Assembly: GCF_001051995.2 (NCBI RefSeq)
Contig: NZ_CP014646.1
Coordinates: 744,001-808,000, forward strand
Length of the DNA stretch: 64,000 bases
From: Thauera humireducens
GTDB taxonomy: Bacteria > Pseudomonadota > Gammaproteobacteria > Burkholderiales > Rhodocyclaceae
Reading direction: 5' to 3'
The notes beneath the pieces were generated by a model. That model was not told the DNA's origin. It was given only the letters and a program-made list of their open reading frames with translations, and did no database searches. Both the position numbers and the translations under genes were made by a program. Position 1 is the first letter of the stretch, and every line of letters begins with the position of its first letter. Positions 61,648 to 64,000 of the stretch are shown piece by piece.

Positions 61648-62424
61648 ATGTACGTAGATTCCCACTGCCATCTCGATTTCCCCGATCTTGCCGCGCGCGA
61701 GGATGAGGTGCTGGCCACGATGGCCGCCAACGACGTGGGCACGGCGCTGTGCATCAGCGTCAAGCTCGAGGACTTTCCGCGTGTGCTGGGCCTGGCCGAA
61801 CGCCATCCGCAGCTGTGGGCCTCGGTTGGCGTCCATCCCGACAACGCCGACTGCGACGAGCCCGACGTGGCGCGCCTCGTGGCGCTCGCCGATCACCTGA
61901 AGGTGGTGGCGATCGGCGAGACCGGGCTCGACTACTACTGGCAGAAGGATGCCCCCGAGTGGCAGCGTGCGCGCTTTCGCACCCACATCCGCGCGGCACG
62001 CGAGACCGGCAAGCCGCTGATCATCCACACGCGCAGTGCGGCTGACGACACCTTGCGCTTGATGCGCGAGGAGAATGCGGGCGAGGCCGGCGGCGTGATG
62101 CACTGCTTCACCGAGAGCTGGGACGTGGCGGCCGGTGCGCTGGAACTCGGCTTCTACATTTCTTTCTCAGGCATCGTGACCTTCCGCAACGCGAAGGACC
62201 TGAAGGAGGTCGCAAGGCGCGTGCCGCTCGACCGCCTGCTGATCGAGACCGATTCACCCTACCTCGCACCCGTACCCCACCGCGGCAAGACCAATGAGCC
62301 GGGCTGGGTGGTGCATGTGGCCGAGGAACTTGCCCGCCTGCGCGACGAGCCGCTGGAAACCATCGCAGCGGCGACCACCGACAACTTTTTCCGCCTGTTC
62401 AGCCATGCACAAAGACCTGCCTGA
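61648..62424 (+). CDS. tatD: TatD family metal-dependent hydrolase
   Basis: A 258-residue TIM-barrel DNase/hydrolase. Metal ligands in MYVDSHCHLDFPDL, GETGLDYYW, HTRSAADDTLRL, MHCFTESWDVA and LLIETDSPYLAPVPHRGK. TatD proteins have 3'-5' exonuclease activity and act in DNA quality control. Its 3' end overlaps the ankyrin gene by 20 bases in another frame. Confidence 0.97.
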   Translation: MYVDSHCHLDFPDLAAREDEVLATMAANDVGTALCISVKLEDFPRVLGLAERHPQLWASVGVHPDNADCDEPDVARLVALADHLKVVAIGETGLDYYWQKDAPEWQRARFRTHIRAARETGKPLIIHTRSAADDTLRLMREENAGEAGGVMHCFTESWDVAAGALELGFYISFSGIVTFRNAKDLKEVARRVPLDRLLIETDSPYLAPVPHRGKTNEPGWVVHVAEELARLRDEPLETIAAATTDNFFRLFSHAQRPA

Positions 62425-63124
62425 AGTCCGTTCGCCGCGCGTCCGTGCGCGCAACCTGTTCGCAGCAGGCGCGCTCGCGGCCTGCAGCCTGCTGTCGAGT
62501 GCGGCGCTGGCCGGCGCCTACGACGATGCGCTGAGCGCGGCCACCTCGGGCGACGCGAGGGCGCTGTCCAGCCTGCTGCAGCGTGGCGTCGACCCTGACA
62601 CCGTCGATTCCAACGGCAACACCTTGCTCATCCTGGCCGCGCGAGACGGGCGCACGGACGCAGTGCAGGCCCTGCTGCAGTATCGCGCGAAGATCAACTA
62701 CCGCAACGCCGCGGGCGACTCGGCGCTGATGCTGGCGGTGCTGCGCGGCCATGAGGACACCGCCCGTTTCCTCATCAAGGCGGGAGCAGCCCTCAATCAG
62801 GAAGGCTGGGCCCCGCTGCACTATGCCGCGTTCGAGGGGCGTGAGGCCTTGCTCGACGATCTGGTTGCGGCCGGAGCAGACGTCAATGCGCCCGCCCCGA
62901 ACCAGGCGACGCCCCTGATGCTGGCCGCGCGCAACGGCCACATCGGCTTCGTGCGTCGCCTGCTGGCGAACCCGCGCACCGAGCTCAACGTGCTCAACGA
63001 TGCAGGCCTGTCGGCCGACGCCTGGGCGCTGCAGAACCGCAACACCGACATCGCCGAACTGATCCAGGCCGAGCGCAAGCGTCGCGGCCTGCCGGCGCCG
63101 GCGATCAGGGTCACGATCGAGTAG
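62405..63124 (+). CDS. Exported ankyrin repeat protein
   Basis: ATG 62405 lies inside tatD (20-base overlap) and gives 239 residues. Signal peptide at ~1-36 (NLFAAGALAACSLLSSAALAG). Five or six ankyrin repeats follow (DDALSAATSGDARALSSLLQ, NTLLILAARDGRTDAVQAL, WAPLHYAAFEGREALLDDLV, ATPLMLAARNGHIGFVRRL). Likely periplasmic protein-protein interaction module; partner unknown. The overlap with tatD suggests co-translation. Confidence 0.92.
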   Translation: MHKDLPEVRSPRVRARNLFAAGALAACSLLSSAALAGAYDDALSAATSGDARALSSLLQRGVDPDTVDSNGNTLLILAARDGRTDAVQALLQYRAKINYRNAAGDSALMLAVLRGHEDTARFLIKAGAALNQEGWAPLHYAAFEGREALLDDLVAAGADVNAPAPNQATPLMLAARNGHIGFVRRLLANPRTELNVLNDAGLSADAWALQNRNTDIAELIQAERKRRGLPAPAIRVTIE

Positions 63125-63139
63125 GGCAAGGGGCCCCGT

Positions 63140-64000
63140 TCATCCTTCGAGCACGCGGACCTTCACCGTCCGCCCCTTGAGCTTGCCCGCAGCCAGCCGG
63201 CGGGCGGCATCGCTGGCGATCTCACGCGCAACGGCCGCGTAGGTGTTCTGGTCGGTGACGGTGATCTTGCCCACCTGCTCTCGAGTCAGGCCTGCCTCGC
63301 CCGAAAGGGCGCCCAGCACGTCGCCGGGGCGGATCTTGTCCTTGCGTCCGCCCAGGATCAGAAGCGTGGCCATCGGCGGCTGCAGCGGCGACGAGTTCGG
63401 GATCTCCAGGTTTTCAAGCGCCTGCCATTCGGGCGTGAAGCCCATGGCCTCGGCGATCGTCGCCACGCGGCGTCGATCGGCGTTGCTGCACAGGCTGAGC
63501 GCGAGTCCGGCCTCGTCGCCCCGCCCGGTGCGCCCGATGCGATGGACGTGAACCTCGGGGTCGGGCGTGACATCGACGTTGATCACCGTCTCGAGTTGTG
63601 CGATGTCCAGCCCGCGTGCGGCGACATCCGTGGCGACCAGCACCGAGCAGCTGCGGTTGGCGAACTGGATCAACACCTGGTCGCGCTCGCGCTGATCCAT
63701 CTCGCCATGCAGCGCCAGCGCACGGAAGCCCTCGCCGCGCAGCAGTTCGACCAGCGCACGGCATTGCTGGCGCGTGTTGCAGAAGGCCAGCGTGCTGGCG
63801 GGCCGGTAATGGCGCAACAGGGTGGCGACGGCCTGCAGGCGTGCCGCGTGTTCGATCTCGAAGAAGTACTGGCGGATCTTGTCCGGTGCGTGCTGCTCGG
63901 CGAGCTTCACCTGCAGCGGTTCGCGCTGGTAGCGCTGTGCCAGCGCCGCGATGCCTGCGGGGAAGGTGGCCGAGAACAAAAGCGTCTGGCGGCGAACCGG
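63140..64000 (-). CDS. dbpA: ATP-dependent RNA helicase DbpA, C-terminal part (runs off the window)
   Basis: The frame is open to the window end; about 286 residues are visible, from RRQTLLFSATFPAG (motif III SAT) through the helicase C domain (RGLDIAQLETVINVDVTPDP, HRIGRTGRGDEAGLAL) to the DbpA RNA-binding domain (ATLLILGGRKDKIRPGDVLG, GKITVTDQNTYAAVAR). DbpA binds hairpin 92 of 23S rRNA and acts in large subunit assembly. The DEAD motif is outside the window. Confidence 0.94.
   Translation of the reverse strand, partial: PVRRQTLLFSATFPAGIAALAQRYQREPLQVKLAEQHAPDKIRQYFFEIEHAARLQAVATLLRHYRPASTLAFCNTRQQCRALVELLRGEGFRALALHGEMDQRERDQVLIQFANRSCSVLVATDVAARGLDIAQLETVINVDVTPDPEVHVHRIGRTGRGDEAGLALSLCSNADRRRVATIAEAMGFTPEWQALENLEIPNSSPLQPPMATLLILGGRKDKIRPGDVLGALSGEAGLTREQVGKITVTDQNTYAAVAREIASDAARRLAAGKLKGRTVKVRVLEG

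Overview
The chromosome here looks betaproteobacterial, most likely Rhodocyclales (Thauera/Azoarcus-like). The evidence is the high GC content, the gene order mltG-tmk-holB-pilZ-tatD, a DUF4936 gene, a phasin, and a molybdopterin cluster mobB-moeA-moaD-moaE. The genus is inferred from gene content only.

Layout. (1) 1-6051, minus strand: part of a phage-tail-like contractile injection system (sheath, tube, gp26-like baseplate protein, Pro/Ala-rich protein, DUF4255 protein, start of an ATPase), translationally coupled by ATGA overlaps. (2) 6478-41235: one PAS-PAS-GGDEF diguanylate cyclase gene, cut in two by a 33,493-bp Tn3-family transposon (7450-40942). The transposon has 35-bp inverted ends and a 5-bp target duplication (TGAGA). 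Removing it with one duplication copy restores the GGDEF reading frame exactly. (3) 41336-64000: ordinary chromosome, covering molybdopterin synthesis, phasin, LemA/TPM proteins, glutathione peroxidase, PPK2, a chemoreceptor, an HDOD protein, xpt, tadA and the mltG-tmk-holB-pilZ-tatD run.

Inside the transposon. The movement genes tnpR and tnpA, a res region and a ParE/RelE-type toxin-antitoxin pair form the backbone. Cargo from left to right: a class 1 integron array read leftwards (dfrA broken by an IS630-family element, aacA4 [aac(6')-Ib], catB3) with a full intI1; a small tyrosine recombinase; a three-gene ABC-3C predicted conflict system (13275-16926); three small cassette-like genes with attC-like sites; a class C beta-lactamase; the toxin-antitoxin pair; a Tn402 end (IRt) sitting in a res-proximal position; and an SGI1-like block (sul1 fragment, intI1-groEL fusion, ISCR3-type transposase, lysR, tetA(G)/tetR(G), floR, sul1-relaxase fusion, qacEdelta1). 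After that comes a second integron (aadA2, ereA, an IS91-family element at attI1, intI1 cut by IS6100), then a second copy of the antitoxin/res segment.

The predicted combined effect is resistance to chloramphenicol/florfenicol, tetracycline, aminoglycosides, streptomycin/spectinomycin, macrolides and beta-lactams. Trimethoprim resistance is probably lost (dfrA disrupted) and sulfonamide resistance is probably lost (sul1 copies truncated). Three intI1 5' ends carry three different Pc promoter variants, so the element was assembled from at least three integron lineages. The most notable candidate system is the ABC-3C operon with its adjoining cassette genes, travelling as cargo on a multiresistance transposon.
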